NCBI GenBank assembly: GCA_003445715.1
Contig: DMCS01000047.1
Span: 1-48,122, forward strand
Direction: 5' to 3'
DNA from: Candidatus Mesolinea sp.
Lineage (GTDB): Bacteria > Chloroflexota > Anaerolineae > Anaerolineales > Anaerolineaceae
Length of the DNA stretch: 48,122 nucleotides
Shown here: positions 17,031 to 26,099 of the stretch, in pieces
How positions within the stretch are numbered: the first letter of the stretch is position 1
Layout: the number at the start of each line of letters is the position of its first letter
Translations under genes and position numbers: made by a program
Notes under the pieces: model-generated
What the model was told of the DNA's origin: nothing
What the model saw: the letters and a program-made list of their open reading frames with translations, nothing else
Databases searched by the model: none

Positions 17031-17812
17031 TTGCGCATAACAATAATGGCCTGCGTTATTACACTTTTGAAAGCTTTCCAGCTAATCGCGTCGACCATGG
17101 GCTTTATACCCGCTTAGGTGGCAAAAGCCAAGGACCCTATCAGGCATTGAATCTTGGCGGCACGGTTGGCGATAGACCCGAGGACGTGCTCACTAATCAC
17201 CAGCAGCTTTTTGAGAGCTTTGGGAGGCCGTTCGAGAGCCGTTTTGACGTTTGGCAAGTACATGGTAAGACGATGCTTATCGCTCATCAGCCACGCCCGC
17301 GAAATCAAAAGCATCAACCAGCAGATGGCATTTTCACGGATAATCCTGAGGTTACACTCCTCATGCGTTTTGCTGATTGCGTTCCCTTGGTGTATTACGA
17401 TCCGCAAAAGCACGTGGTTGGCTTAGTGCATGCCGGCTGGCAGGGAACGCTCCAACAAGTGGCTGCAGAAGGGGTGCGCATGCTGCAAGAGAAGTTCGAT
17501 TCGGATCCTGAAGACTTGCTGGTCGGGATTGGACCTTCTATTTGCGGACATTGCTACGAAGTACGCGAAGATGTTTATAAACAATTTCTCAATGCTTTTG
17601 GGGCAGATGCTGATGCCTTTTTCACCAAACGGGAGGGCCATCTCTATTTAGACCTTTGGCTGGCGAATACTTATACACTACACCAGGCTGGCGTGCACAA
17701 CATCGAGCAATCAAACTTGTGCACTGCAGAACATGTCGATGAGTGGTATTCCTACCGCAAGGAAAAAGGTATCACTGGACGCTTTGGAGTTGTGATAGCA
17801 TTAAAACCATGA
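17027..17812 (+). CDS. pgeF: polyphenol oxidase/purine nucleoside phosphorylase family protein (YfiH/PgeF)
   Basis: The family (COG1496, LACC1-like) has purine nucleoside phosphorylase and adenosine deaminase activity, and the E. coli member edits peptidoglycan precursors. The 261-residue product shows VWQVHG, then DGIFTDNPEVTLLMRFADCVPL, GLVHAGWQGTLQ, and GPSICGHCYEV with the metal-binding His and Cys. The ATG at 17027 overlaps the previous stop as ATGA; an in-frame start further upstream would lie inside the DUF2085 gene and is rejected. Confidence 0.92.
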   Translation: MIAHNNNGLRYYTFESFPANRVDHGLYTRLGGKSQGPYQALNLGGTVGDRPEDVLTNHQQLFESFGRPFESRFDVWQVHGKTMLIAHQPRPRNQKHQPADGIFTDNPEVTLLMRFADCVPLVYYDPQKHVVGLVHAGWQGTLQQVAAEGVRMLQEKFDSDPEDLLVGIGPSICGHCYEVREDVYKQFLNAFGADADAFFTKREGHLYLDLWLANTYTLHQAGVHNIEQSNLCTAEHVDEWYSYRKEKGITGRFGVVIALKP

Positions 17813-18558
17813 AATCCAGTGAATCCGAGCTTGTTGCTAAAATCCGCCAAAGGCTAGCCCAAGTGAATACGACGATAAGTGCTGCTTGCCAACGCTCAGG
17901 GCGCAGCGCTGATGAAGTAACACTCCTTACCGTGTCCAAGCGCCAGCCCGAAGAACTTGTCCGCGCAGCTTACGCTTGCGGACTGCGCCGTTTTGGGGAG
18001 AATTACGCCGAAGAAGCCGTGGCTAAGATGGATGCATTGGTAGATTTGACGGACATCCAATGGGAAATGGTCGGTCATATCCAAAGCCGCAAGGTGAAAC
18101 TTATAGCCAACCGTGTGGTCAGAGTGCACTCTATAGATAGAAGTAAGGTGGCGCACCTTTTGGATCTAAACCGAGACCCGGGTTTACCAGCTTTACAAGC
18201 GCTGATTGAGGTCAATATCTCAGGTGAAACTAGCAAAGAAGGCGTGCCTGGAGAGGATTCAGCACGTTGGGGCGAACTTTTGCCCTTTGTGGACGAGGTG
18301 GTCGCCTACCCTGGATTGAAACTTACTGGTTTGATGACGATGCCACCGCTGCAGGATAATATGGAAGCCAATCGTGTTTACTTCCGCCGCTTGAGAGATC
18401 TACGGGATTATTTAAATGCGCAGCGGCAGGACTTAAATCTCCATGAGCTTTCAATGGGGACCTCGACTGATTTTCCAGTTGCCATCGAGGAAGGTGCAAC
18501 GATCATTCGCTTAGGCGAAGCCATTCTAGGCCCTAGACCTACAACAGAGGAGCAATAA
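17809..18558 (+). CDS. yggS: YggS family pyridoxal-phosphate homeostasis protein
   Basis: YggS/PROSC proteins bind pyridoxal 5'-phosphate and keep vitamin B6 and amino-acid pools balanced. The 249-residue product has LLTVSKRQP with the PLP lysine, RRFGENYAEEA, WEMVGHIQSRK, LIEVNISGETSKEGV, LTGLMTMPP and LSMGTSTDFPVAIEEGAT. The ATG at 17809 overlaps the pgeF stop (ATGA). The pgeF-yggS-yggT order is a common bacterial arrangement. Confidence 0.95.
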   Translation: MKSSESELVAKIRQRLAQVNTTISAACQRSGRSADEVTLLTVSKRQPEELVRAAYACGLRRFGENYAEEAVAKMDALVDLTDIQWEMVGHIQSRKVKLIANRVVRVHSIDRSKVAHLLDLNRDPGLPALQALIEVNISGETSKEGVPGEDSARWGELLPFVDEVVAYPGLKLTGLMTMPPLQDNMEANRVYFRRLRDLRDYLNAQRQDLNLHELSMGTSTDFPVAIEEGATIIRLGEAILGPRPTTEEQ

Positions 18559-18561
18559 TCC

Positions 18562-18822
18562 GTGAGAATCGCTTTAGTTTTTATTCAAACACTAGCACAG
18601 GTGTTGAGTGTGCTGGTAATCATTCACAGCTTGCTGAGTTTTATTTTGCCCTTCGATCATCCTGTCCGGCTGGCAATTGGTCGGATTATTGAGCCAATGT
18701 TGCAGCCAATTCGGCGGATTATGCGGCCAGTAGGCGGCTTGGATTTTTCCCCAATGGTTTTGTTATTGTTAATTTACGTGGTGGAGATTCTGCTCCAACA
18801 ATTGATTGTGGCGATTTTTTAG
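18562..18822 (+). CDS. yggT: YggT family membrane protein
   Basis: An 86-residue protein with two membrane segments (about residues 5-32 and 62-84) flanking a loop IEPMLQPIRRIMRPVGGLDFSP, the YggT pattern. The family is linked to envelope or cell-division functions and salt tolerance, without a fixed mechanism. It begins with GTG three bases after yggS, preceded by GAGGAG. Confidence 0.9.
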   Translation: MRIALVFIQTLAQVLSVLVIIHSLLSFILPFDHPVRLAIGRIIEPMLQPIRRIMRPVGGLDFSPMVLLLLIYVVEILLQQLIVAIF

Positions 18823-18832
18823 GCAGACTTCC

Positions 18833-19534
18833 TTAGGCTTTGTAGAGAATGCGCCCGCAAGTTTTACAGTGCGCAAGGATATTTGGCGAGCGGGCGGCTT
18901 GCATATCCGCGGGGGAGATGGTCATCCCGCAAGCCTCACAACTTTCCTCAATAATTGCTGCCACTGCTTTACCGGCTTTCGTTTTGAGCAAAGATTCGTA
19001 GTGGGCTAATACATCCGAAGGCAGCGTTTGGATCAACGCTTCGCGTTGTGCATTCAAGCCAGTTAAGTCATTTTCAAGTTGATGTTTTTCCCCTAAGAGC
19101 AAAGATCCTTGTGTGGCTTTATTGCTCAGGCATTGTTGATAAGCTTGTTCAGCTTCCTCCAAGGTTCGTTGCGCGATTTCAAGCGCGAGCATCACCTCTA
19201 ATTGCAGGTCTTCTAGCTCTTGGATTGACTTACGCAGAAAGTCAGCTTCAGATTGCAGGTCCTGGAGGTCCTTAGGGTTGCGGATTTTACCGCCAAAGAG
19301 TTGATTTTGGTTTAACTCTAACTTCATTCGTTTTGCGGCAACTTGCTGAGCTACATCACGCAACTTGCTCTGAGCTTGCTTTAGCTCCTGTTCAGCCTGC
19401 TCTTTAGCTTTTAGGCAAGCTTGGATCGCTTCATCGGAAGCTAAGTCAGCTTCGATTTGAGCGATGCGTTGGTTTATCTTTTGACGCTGGGTATCTATAG
19501 TTTGTAGACGGTACAGGCTAAAGGATAAGTTCAT
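18833..19534 (-). CDS. coiled-coil protein with C4-type zinc ribbon
   Basis: A 233-residue protein whose first 180 residues are a long alpha-helical coiled coil rich in Gln, Glu, Lys and Leu, with the turn LFGGKIRNPKDLQDLQSEAD typical of the family. It ends in a zinc ribbon, CEACGM...CKTCGR. Homologues are annotated as C4-type zinc ribbon proteins and are poorly understood; a nucleic-acid role has been suggested. The ATG at 19534 follows GGAGGGAG. The gene converges on yggT. Confidence 0.85.
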   Translation of the reverse strand: MNLSFSLYRLQTIDTQRQKINQRIAQIEADLASDEAIQACLKAKEQAEQELKQAQSKLRDVAQQVAAKRMKLELNQNQLFGGKIRNPKDLQDLQSEADFLRKSIQELEDLQLEVMLALEIAQRTLEEAEQAYQQCLSNKATQGSLLLGEKHQLENDLTGLNAQREALIQTLPSDVLAHYESLLKTKAGKAVAAIIEESCEACGMTISPADMQAARSPNILAHCKTCGRILYKA

Positions 19535-19758
19535 CGCTCCCTCCACGGATGCACTTCACTGGTGAGGAAATTTTATCATCTCACGTTGGCCTTTTCCTTT
19601 CAGTTTGCACAAAAGAACCAGAAATCTCGTATAAACATCAGAATGATATGATTAGAAAGTAATCCAATTCGATCTAGACAATTTTTTTAGCAGAAAGATA
19701 AGGGTTGCAAGAATATGGCGAAAATTATCGTAGTGAAACATAATCTCGGAGGTGGACA

Positions 19759-20661
19759 ATGGAAAAAATACGGTTAGGTTATATTGGCTTGGGGAAGATG
19801 GGCAAGCCTATGGCAATCAATCTGCTTCGGGCAGGCTATCCGTTGATTGTTTATAACCGCTCGCAGGGAAAAGTGCAGGAGTTAGTCAGTATGGGTGCGA
19901 AGGCAGCGACTTCACCAAAACAGGTTGCGGCAGAATCCGATGTTGTTTTTACTAACTTACCGGATACGCCAGATGTGCTGGTGGTCGTTTTGGGCAAGGA
20001 GGGTATTATCGAGGGCGCCCATGAAGGTATGGTCTATATTGATCATTCCACGATTAAGCCTTCTGCCAGCCGTGAGATATATACTGCGCTCAAACCGTTG
20101 GGCGTGAGTGCCCTGGATGCACCCGTCAGCGGTGGGGATATTGGCGCGCAGCAAGGGACGCTGGCTATTATGGTGGGAGGCGATGCGGAGTCATTAGAAA
20201 AAGTGATGACCATTCTGAATGTGGTTGGGAAAACGATTACGCACGTCGGTGGACCGGGCAGCGGGCAGGTGGCGAAAGCCGCCAACCAGATTATGGTGGC
20301 GGCACAAATGGTAGCCATGAGCGAGCTATTGATTTTTGCCCAAAAAGCTGGCGCCGATCCACGTAAGGTGGTGGAAGCGATCAAAGGTGGCGCAGCGCAG
20401 TGCTGGACGCTGGATGTAAAGCCTCAACGCTTATTTAGCGGCAACCGCGAACCGGGCTTCCGTTCGGCTCTCCAGGCAAAGGACCTCAACATCATTATGG
20501 AAACGGCGCGGGAATATGGCATGTCGTTGCCCAGCGTTGCACTTGACAACCAACTTTATGCTGCCCTCTGTGCACTGAACTTGGGCGAACTAGACAATTC
20601 AGGCATAATCGCAGTAATAGAAACTTTAAATAACGTAGAGTTGCGCATAGATATTCAATGA
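19759..20661 (+). CDS. NAD(P)-dependent beta-hydroxyacid dehydrogenase (3-hydroxyisobutyrate/tartronate-semialdehyde type)
   Basis: This cytoplasmic reductase interconverts a beta-hydroxyacid and the semialdehyde. The 300-residue protein has the Rossmann motif GYIGLGKMGKPMAINLL (about 7-23), then DAPVSGGDIGA, and the catalytic lysine in GQVAKAANQ. It could be a tartronate semialdehyde reductase (GarR-like) or a 3-hydroxyisobutyrate dehydrogenase; neighbours do not decide. GGAGGTGGACA precedes the ATG. Confidence 0.88.
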   Translation: MEKIRLGYIGLGKMGKPMAINLLRAGYPLIVYNRSQGKVQELVSMGAKAATSPKQVAAESDVVFTNLPDTPDVLVVVLGKEGIIEGAHEGMVYIDHSTIKPSASREIYTALKPLGVSALDAPVSGGDIGAQQGTLAIMVGGDAESLEKVMTILNVVGKTITHVGGPGSGQVAKAANQIMVAAQMVAMSELLIFAQKAGADPRKVVEAIKGGAAQCWTLDVKPQRLFSGNREPGFRSALQAKDLNIIMETAREYGMSLPSVALDNQLYAALCALNLGELDNSGIIAVIETLNNVELRIDIQ

Positions 20662-20698
20662 TTTGACAAGAAATCGTGAAAAACCTCATATGCAAGAG

Positions 20699-20704
20699 TA
20701 TAAT
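20699..20704 (+). promoter_or_regulatory. -10 box of the apgM promoter
   Basis: A perfect TATAAT lies 38 bases upstream of the apgM ATG. A TTGACA (20663-20668) occurs upstream, but the 30-base spacing is too long to form one promoter with it, so only the -10 is claimed. Confidence 0.5.
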
Positions 20705-20742
20705 AGGTGAAAATTGGTGTTGAGGATGATAAAGGAGAAATT

Positions 20743-21954
20743 ATGAACTTTGAAACAATCAAACCGCTTCTCAGAGAAGGTCAAAAATCGAAAATTGTTT
20801 TACTGGTGATGGATGGGTTGGGCGGTTTACCCATGGAAGAAGGCGGGAAAACCGAGCTAGAAACTGCGCGTACTCCTAATATGGATGCGCTGGCTGCGAA
20901 ATCGGTGTTGGGTTTACATCACCCCTTGCCGTTAGGTCTGACACCGGGCAGCGGTGCCGCGCATTTAGGTTTGTTTGGCTATGACCCGATTAAGTTTGAA
21001 ATTGGACGCGGGGTGCTCTCTGCCTTAGGCGTGGACTTTGACTTGCAGAAAGGCGATGTAGCTGCGCGTGGCAATTTCTGTACGGTAGATCAGGACGGCG
21101 TAATTACCGATCGGCGTGCAGGGCGCATTCCAACTGAAATTGGCGAGCGGTTATGCAACATGCTGATGGAAAAAGTGAACATTCCAGGTGTGCAAGTGAT
21201 TTTACAAGCAGAAAAAGAATACCGCTTCGTGTTAGTCTTGCGCGGAGAAGCGCTTAGCGGGGAGGTAAGTGACACCGATCCTCAGATGGTAGGGAAAAAG
21301 CCTTATATAGCCGAAGCGATGGCGCCAGAAGCTGAAAAGACGGCAGAATTTGTACGCGAATTTGTGCGCCAAGGGACGGAAATCTTGGCGAATGAACACC
21401 CCGCTAATTGTTTCGTCTTGCGCGGCTTTGCGCAATTGCCCAACTGGCCTACCTTCAATGAGGCTTGGGGCTTAGATGCTGTGGCGATTGCGCAATACCC
21501 CATGTACCGCGGTGTCGCGAAAGTTGTGGGTATGACCGTCTTGCAAGCAGCTGCTTCTATGGAAGAAGAAATCAGCATGCTGGAGCAGAATTGGGATAAT
21601 CACGATTTCTTCTTTGTGCACATGAAAAAGACCGATAGTTATGGTGAAGATGGCAACTTTAATGCCAAAGTCGATATCATCGAGCAGGTTGATGCCTTAG
21701 TGCCGCGCATCTTGGCGCTCAATCCGGATGTGCTCATTATCACAGGGGATCACTCCACACCTGCTAAGCTGCGTTCCCATTCTTGGCACCCAGTACCAGT
21801 GCTGCTCTACTCTCCGGATAGCCTACCGGACGGCATCACCAGCTTTGGTGAACGGGCTTGCGCCCATGGCAGTATGGGCTCGCGGTTTGAAGCGACCGAC
21901 CTGATGCCTTATGCGATTGCACACGCCCAACGATTGGATAAATTTGGCGCATAA
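20743..21954 (+). CDS. apgM: 2,3-bisphosphoglycerate-independent phosphoglycerate mutase, archaeal type
   Basis: This enzyme interconverts 3- and 2-phosphoglycerate in glycolysis. The 403-residue product belongs to the ApgM branch of the alkaline phosphatase superfamily. It shows LLVMDGLGG with the metal Asp, GKTELETARTPNMDALA, LTPGSGAAHLGLFGYDP with the nucleophile Ser region, and IITGDHSTP late in the chain. The ATG at 20743 follows AAAGGAGA; an in-frame start at 20707 would overlap the promoter. Confidence 0.93.
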   Translation: MNFETIKPLLREGQKSKIVLLVMDGLGGLPMEEGGKTELETARTPNMDALAAKSVLGLHHPLPLGLTPGSGAAHLGLFGYDPIKFEIGRGVLSALGVDFDLQKGDVAARGNFCTVDQDGVITDRRAGRIPTEIGERLCNMLMEKVNIPGVQVILQAEKEYRFVLVLRGEALSGEVSDTDPQMVGKKPYIAEAMAPEAEKTAEFVREFVRQGTEILANEHPANCFVLRGFAQLPNWPTFNEAWGLDAVAIAQYPMYRGVAKVVGMTVLQAAASMEEEISMLEQNWDNHDFFFVHMKKTDSYGEDGNFNAKVDIIEQVDALVPRILALNPDVLIITGDHSTPAKLRSHSWHPVPVLLYSPDSLPDGITSFGERACAHGSMGSRFEATDLMPYAIAHAQRLDKFGA

Positions 21955-21974
21955 GCGCATAGTTTAATTCTAAT

Positions 21975-22002
21975 GAGGCTGGCACAAAAGTCAGCCTCTT
22001 TT
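21975..22002. terminator. intrinsic terminator after apgM
   Basis: Arms GAGGCTG (21975-21981) and CAGCCTC (21992-21998) pair, with G-U and C-G pairs extending the stem inward, and TTTT follows. It lies between convergent apgM and the nitrilase gene. Confidence 0.85.
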
Positions 22003-22022
22003 AGTGTTTATTTTGTCCGAAT

Positions 22023-22814
22023 CTAAAGCGAATAAGTATCTGGGCGCCGATCCATGAACAGGTTGTTCCGTGGGGTGAAGAACTTATCGCTTGCTTGCTC
22101 CGGGTTGACCTCAACGATCTTCAAGTTTGTGCCTTCTTCGGGGGCTGAAGCTAATTTTTGCCCTTTAGGACCAATAATCTGGGAAGAACCTGTGAAATGG
22201 AGGGATTGCCGCGTGCTCGTCTCGCTGCCTGTGCGGTTAGCAGTGATGCTGAACACGGCATTCTCCAAGCTGCGCGTGACCATAGCTGCTTGGCAATAGG
22301 GCAGTACTAAGTTGGCAGGATGGCAGATGACCTGAGCACCTTGCAGAGCTAAGGTGCGAGCAGCTTCTGGGAAAATCCAATCGAAGCAGATCATCATTCC
22401 AAAGCAGGTTGACTGGAATTCAAAAACCGGGAATCCAAGTTTCCCTGGAAGGAAAAAATCCTTTTCGGTGTCGAAGAGATGCACTTTGCGGTAGAGCGCT
22501 AAGACGCCATTTTCCGTAACTGCCGCAGCGGAGTTGTAGGGACCTTCTGGCGCCCTTTCGGCAAAGCCGCAGACGATGCAGGCATGCTGCTTGGCAGCTA
22601 AGCTAATTAAGCCGGAAAGAAAAATACCTTTTCCATCGGCGGGCTCGCTCACCATTTCCAGTTCTGCGCGGTCCTCGAATAGATAACCGGAGTTTGCCAG
22701 CTCTGGTAAGACCAGCAAGTCGAAAGTACTCTCAGCTAGGGCTGATTGGATCAATGAAAGGTTGCGCTTGGGATCTAAACGAGTTGGAGCAAATTGTAAA
22801 AAGCCAATCTTCAT
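22023..22814 (-). CDS. nitrilase/carbon-nitrogen hydrolase family protein
   Basis: The superfamily hydrolyses non-peptide C-N bonds such as amides and nitriles. The catalytic triad is visible in the 263-residue product: Glu in LLVLPELANSGYLF, Lys in YRKVHLFDTEKDFFLPG, and Cys in GMMICFDWIFPEAAR. The substrate is unknown; omega-amidase or N-carbamoyl-hydrolase types are possible. It is divergent from the radical SAM gene, with a 57-base gap. Confidence 0.88.
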   Translation of the reverse strand: MKIGFLQFAPTRLDPKRNLSLIQSALAESTFDLLVLPELANSGYLFEDRAELEMVSEPADGKGIFLSGLISLAAKQHACIVCGFAERAPEGPYNSAAAVTENGVLALYRKVHLFDTEKDFFLPGKLGFPVFEFQSTCFGMMICFDWIFPEAARTLALQGAQVICHPANLVLPYCQAAMVTRSLENAVFSITANRTGSETSTRQSLHFTGSSQIIGPKGQKLASAPEEGTNLKIVEVNPEQASDKFFTPRNNLFMDRRPDTYSL

Positions 22815-22871
22815 GTTACTCCAGTGCTATAATGAATTTAATTAGTCTTAGTGTATTGCAAGGAAGATAAG

Positions 22872-23897
22872 ATGTCAAAACTTCATGAAGCGCTGTTATA
22901 TGAACAATTGCCAGAAAATAAGGTGCGTTGTCATTTGTGTGCGCACAAGTGCCTCATTGGCGAAGGCCGCAGAGGGATCTGCCAGGTGAAAGTCAATCAC
23001 GGGGGCAAGTTATACAGCTTGACCTATGGAAAGTTGATTGCAGCGCATGTTGATCCCATTGAGAAAAAGCCGCTATTTCATTTTTACCCTGGCAGCAATT
23101 CGTTTTCGATTGCCAGTGCAGGCTGCAACTTCCGCTGTGAGTGGTGCCAAAACTGGGAGATATCAAAAGAATATGACCAAGAATCCATTGCTGGCACCCC
23201 GGAAACCCCGCCTGAAGCGGTGATTGCTTCCGCCAAACGCTCGCATTGCCAAAGTATCTCCTATACTTATACGGAGCCGACGGTCTTTTTCGAATATTCT
23301 TATGACGTTTCCAAATTAGCCCATGCTGCAGGGCTGAAAAATGTGTATGTGACTAACGGCTACATGAGCCAGGAGATGATTGACTTATATAGTCCGCTGC
23401 TCGACGCTGCGAATGTGGATATTAAAGCCTTCACCGATGAAGCCTATCGGAAGTATATCGGGGCACATTTGCAGCCAGTTCTGGATGCCTGTGTGGCGCT
23501 CAAGCAAGCCGGCGTGTGGCTGGAAATTACCACGCTGCTTATTCCAGGCGTCAATGATGATGAATTGCAATTGAAGAACCTCGTGCAGTTTATTGTCGAG
23601 AATCTTGGTGCGGAGACGCCTTGGCACGTCAGCCGTTATTTTCCGCATTACAAATTCAACGCGCCAACCACGCCTTTAGCGAGCATCGAGAAAGCGATTA
23701 AAATTGGGCAAGCGGCTGGGCTAAAGTATATCTATGGCGGTAACTTTCAAGGCGCAGCTGATACGATTTGCCCGCAGTGCCAAACTGTGTTGATTGAGCG
23801 CTACGGGATGAGCGTCTTACGCAATCGCATCAAAGAAGATAATACTTGCCCGGTTTGCGGTTACAAACTCGCTGGTGTAGGGATGAGCGGAAAATAA
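22872..23897 (+). CDS. amrS: AmrS-like radical SAM protein (AmmeMemoRadiSam system)
   Basis: A radical S-adenosylmethionine enzyme related to pyruvate-formate-lyase activating enzymes. In the 341-residue product, N-terminal cysteines (C20, C23, C27, C37) precede the radical SAM cluster motif CNFRCEWC at about 85-92, and two CxxC ribbons (CPQC, CPVC) close the chain. The family usually travels with AMMECR1 and Memo proteins, which are absent here, so it is an orphan. Its reaction is not known. The ATG at 22872 follows AAGGAAG. Confidence 0.85.
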   Translation: MSKLHEALLYEQLPENKVRCHLCAHKCLIGEGRRGICQVKVNHGGKLYSLTYGKLIAAHVDPIEKKPLFHFYPGSNSFSIASAGCNFRCEWCQNWEISKEYDQESIAGTPETPPEAVIASAKRSHCQSISYTYTEPTVFFEYSYDVSKLAHAAGLKNVYVTNGYMSQEMIDLYSPLLDAANVDIKAFTDEAYRKYIGAHLQPVLDACVALKQAGVWLEITTLLIPGVNDDELQLKNLVQFIVENLGAETPWHVSRYFPHYKFNAPTTPLASIEKAIKIGQAAGLKYIYGGNFQGAADTICPQCQTVLIERYGMSVLRNRIKEDNTCPVCGYKLAGVGMSGK

Positions 23898-23912
23898 GCG
23901 TTAACCCCGGGC

Positions 23913-25457
23913 TTAGAGCGGTGGTACGAGAGCGGCAAACTCGCCGGCTCTCACCATTTCAATGAGGCTATCCAAATAGGGGTAGAGCACTGTATCTTTA
24001 GGGACGAAGGGTACGGCTTGCCGCACCAGATGGTAAGCCTGCCCGCTGATTTGCCCAAGCTGCAGTTCCGGGTGCTTGTTGAGGCGGAAATCCACAGCTT
24101 GCGCCGTGCTCATAAGTTCAATAGCCAGGATCACAGAAAGATTTTCGAGGATATCGCGTACATGCCGGGCAGCATTAGGCCCCATGCTAACGTGGTCTTC
24201 CACATTGCCTGAGGAAGGAATATTATCTGTGCTGGCGGGGTGAGAGTAAGTTTTGTTCTCTGAGGTGAGGGCTGCAGCAGTGTATTGCAGCAGCATAAAG
24301 CCCGAGTTGAGCCCACCGTGCTCCGTTAGGAATGGCGGGTAAGGCAATTCTGCTTCGGATTTATCGACTAATTTGGCAATGCGCCGCTCGGACATGTTGC
24401 CGAGATCGGTGAGGGCGATGCCCAAGAAATCCAGAGCCAAGGCTAAAGGCTCGCCATGGAAATTTCCTCCAGAAATCACCATCGGTTCGCCGGATTCATC
24501 TTCGAAAATGAGCGGGTTATCTGTAACCGAATTAAGCTCAGTGCTCATTACTGACTTGGCATAGTCAATGGCATGCTGGACAGCGCCATGCACCTGCGGG
24601 ATGCAGCGTAGGGTATAAGCATCCTGGATATTTTTAGAGTCGTCCGGGCGGGTGAGCTGGCTGCCAGCCAAGATGGTGCGTAATTGGGCAGCGGTTTCGG
24701 CTTGACCTGGTTGCGGGCGCAGATTGTGGATAGTAGCATCAAAAGCCCGCAAGGTGCCATTTTGGGCTTCAAGTGTCAGTGCTGCCGCCAGGTTAGCAGT
24801 TGTCATCAGCACTTGTGCTTGGGTGCAGGCTTCTGCACCCATGGCAGTCATCAGCGTGGTGCCATTGGTGAGGGCTAAGCCCTCCTTGGCGGAGAGTTTG
24901 ATAGGAGTCAACCCCAATTGTTGCAGTACTTCTGCTGCGGGTATGCGCTTGCCCTGATAAAGCACTTCCCCTTGGCCGATAAGGGGTAGAGACATGTGGG
25001 CCAAGGGAGCCAAATCGCCGCTGGCGCCTAACGAACCTTTTTCGGGTATGACTGGCAAGATATTGCGGTTGAGCAGTGCCAGGAGCAACTGCAGCGTCTC
25101 CAGGCGGACACCGGAATATCCGCGGGCTAAGGTGTTAGCACGGATGAGCATCATGGCGCGGACTGTCAAGTCTGGTAGTTTATCTCCTACGCCGACGGCA
25201 TGGCTAAGCAGGATATTTTCCTGCAGCTTTTCAACCTCATTTAAAGGAATCAGGCGGTCTTTAAAGGCGCCAAAACCGGTATTGATGCCATAAGCCACCT
25301 CGCCTTTTGCCAGCAAGCGGTCAACTGCCTGGGCAGAAGCTTGGATAGCTGGGATGGCATTCGCAGCCAAGCGCACAGTGATTTCTGGGTGATGGGCAAC
25401 TTCAATGACTTGATCAAGCGTAAGGGTGGTTCCATCGATGGTGAGTTCGTGGATCAA
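23913..25457 (-). CDS. hutH: histidine ammonia-lyase
   Basis: HutH deaminates L-histidine to urocanate, the first step of histidine use. The 514-residue enzyme has the MIO cofactor triad Ala-Ser-Gly at about 145-147 (GSLGASGDLAPL), the catalytic Tyr in VAYGINTGFG, and the selectivity pair Ser-His (LLSHAVG, about 85-86) that favours histidine over tyrosine or phenylalanine. It starts with TTG preceded by GGAGAG. The hutU/hutI/ftcD genes are not in this window. It follows the cyclophilin gene by 28 bases. Confidence 0.93.
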   Translation of the reverse strand: MIHELTIDGTTLTLDQVIEVAHHPEITVRLAANAIPAIQASAQAVDRLLAKGEVAYGINTGFGAFKDRLIPLNEVEKLQENILLSHAVGVGDKLPDLTVRAMMLIRANTLARGYSGVRLETLQLLLALLNRNILPVIPEKGSLGASGDLAPLAHMSLPLIGQGEVLYQGKRIPAAEVLQQLGLTPIKLSAKEGLALTNGTTLMTAMGAEACTQAQVLMTTANLAAALTLEAQNGTLRAFDATIHNLRPQPGQAETAAQLRTILAGSQLTRPDDSKNIQDAYTLRCIPQVHGAVQHAIDYAKSVMSTELNSVTDNPLIFEDESGEPMVISGGNFHGEPLALALDFLGIALTDLGNMSERRIAKLVDKSEAELPYPPFLTEHGGLNSGFMLLQYTAAALTSENKTYSHPASTDNIPSSGNVEDHVSMGPNAARHVRDILENLSVILAIELMSTAQAVDFRLNKHPELQLGQISGQAYHLVRQAVPFVPKDTVLYPYLDSLIEMVRAGEFAALVPPL

Positions 25458-25485
25458 GGGGTTCTCTCCTTTGCTCGAAGCCTTC

Positions 25486-25992
25486 TTAGGCTTCCGAAAT
25501 AATCACGGTGAGGAGTTTGACGGCTGGGGCATTCAGCTGGCTTGGATCGCGAGGGGGGATCGCAAGTAGCACGTCCATGCCAGAGGTCACCTGACCAAAA
25601 ATCGTATGTTTGCCATCCAGCCAAGGGGTGGGGACGTGGGTGAGGAAGAATTGGGAGCCGTTGGTATTGGGACCAGCGTTTGCCATCGAAAGCACGCCGG
25701 GTTTATCATGCCTAAGCGAGGGGACAAATTCGTCCTTGAAATGATAGCCTGGTCCACCTCGGCCGGTTCCGGTTGGGTCGCCGCCTTGCGCCATAAAATC
25801 TTTGATTACGCGGTGAAATATGGTGTTATCGTAGAAGCCTTGGCGGGCAAGGAAGACGAAATTATTAACAGTATGGGGGGTTTTATCGGCAAAAAGTTCT
25901 GCAATAATGTCGCCTTTTTCGGTGTGAAAGGTTGCTGTGTACTTTTTGGTTGGGTTTAGCTGCATTGCAGGTTCAGATTTCCATTGGAGCAT
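25486..25992 (-). CDS. cyclophilin-type peptidyl-prolyl cis-trans isomerase
   Basis: It speeds proline isomerisation in protein folding. The 168-residue protein has FHRVIKDFMAQGGDPTGTGRGG with the catalytic Arg, SQFFLTH and the FGQV strand. There is no signal peptide, so it is cytoplasmic. The ATG at 25992 is preferred over an earlier in-frame start at 26028, because homologues begin near this point and AGAGG lies upstream. Confidence 0.93.
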   Translation of the reverse strand: MLQWKSEPAMQLNPTKKYTATFHTEKGDIIAELFADKTPHTVNNFVFLARQGFYDNTIFHRVIKDFMAQGGDPTGTGRGGPGYHFKDEFVPSLRHDKPGVLSMANAGPNTNGSQFFLTHVPTPWLDGKHTIFGQVTSGMDVLLAIPPRDPSQLNAPAVKLLTVIISEA

Positions 25993-26099
25993 TAGGTATC
26001 GCCTCTTTTTAGGCAATTGTAGCATCATAGAGGTTTTAATTCAGCCTCAATATGTTATGAAGTTATGGTTAATAAGCGGAATTAGCGGGGATTGAGTTG

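Noticed and set aside
20663..20704. TTGACA and TATAAT upstream of apgM as one promoter
   Set aside because: The spacing is 30 bases, far beyond the usual 16-18, so only the -10 is kept.
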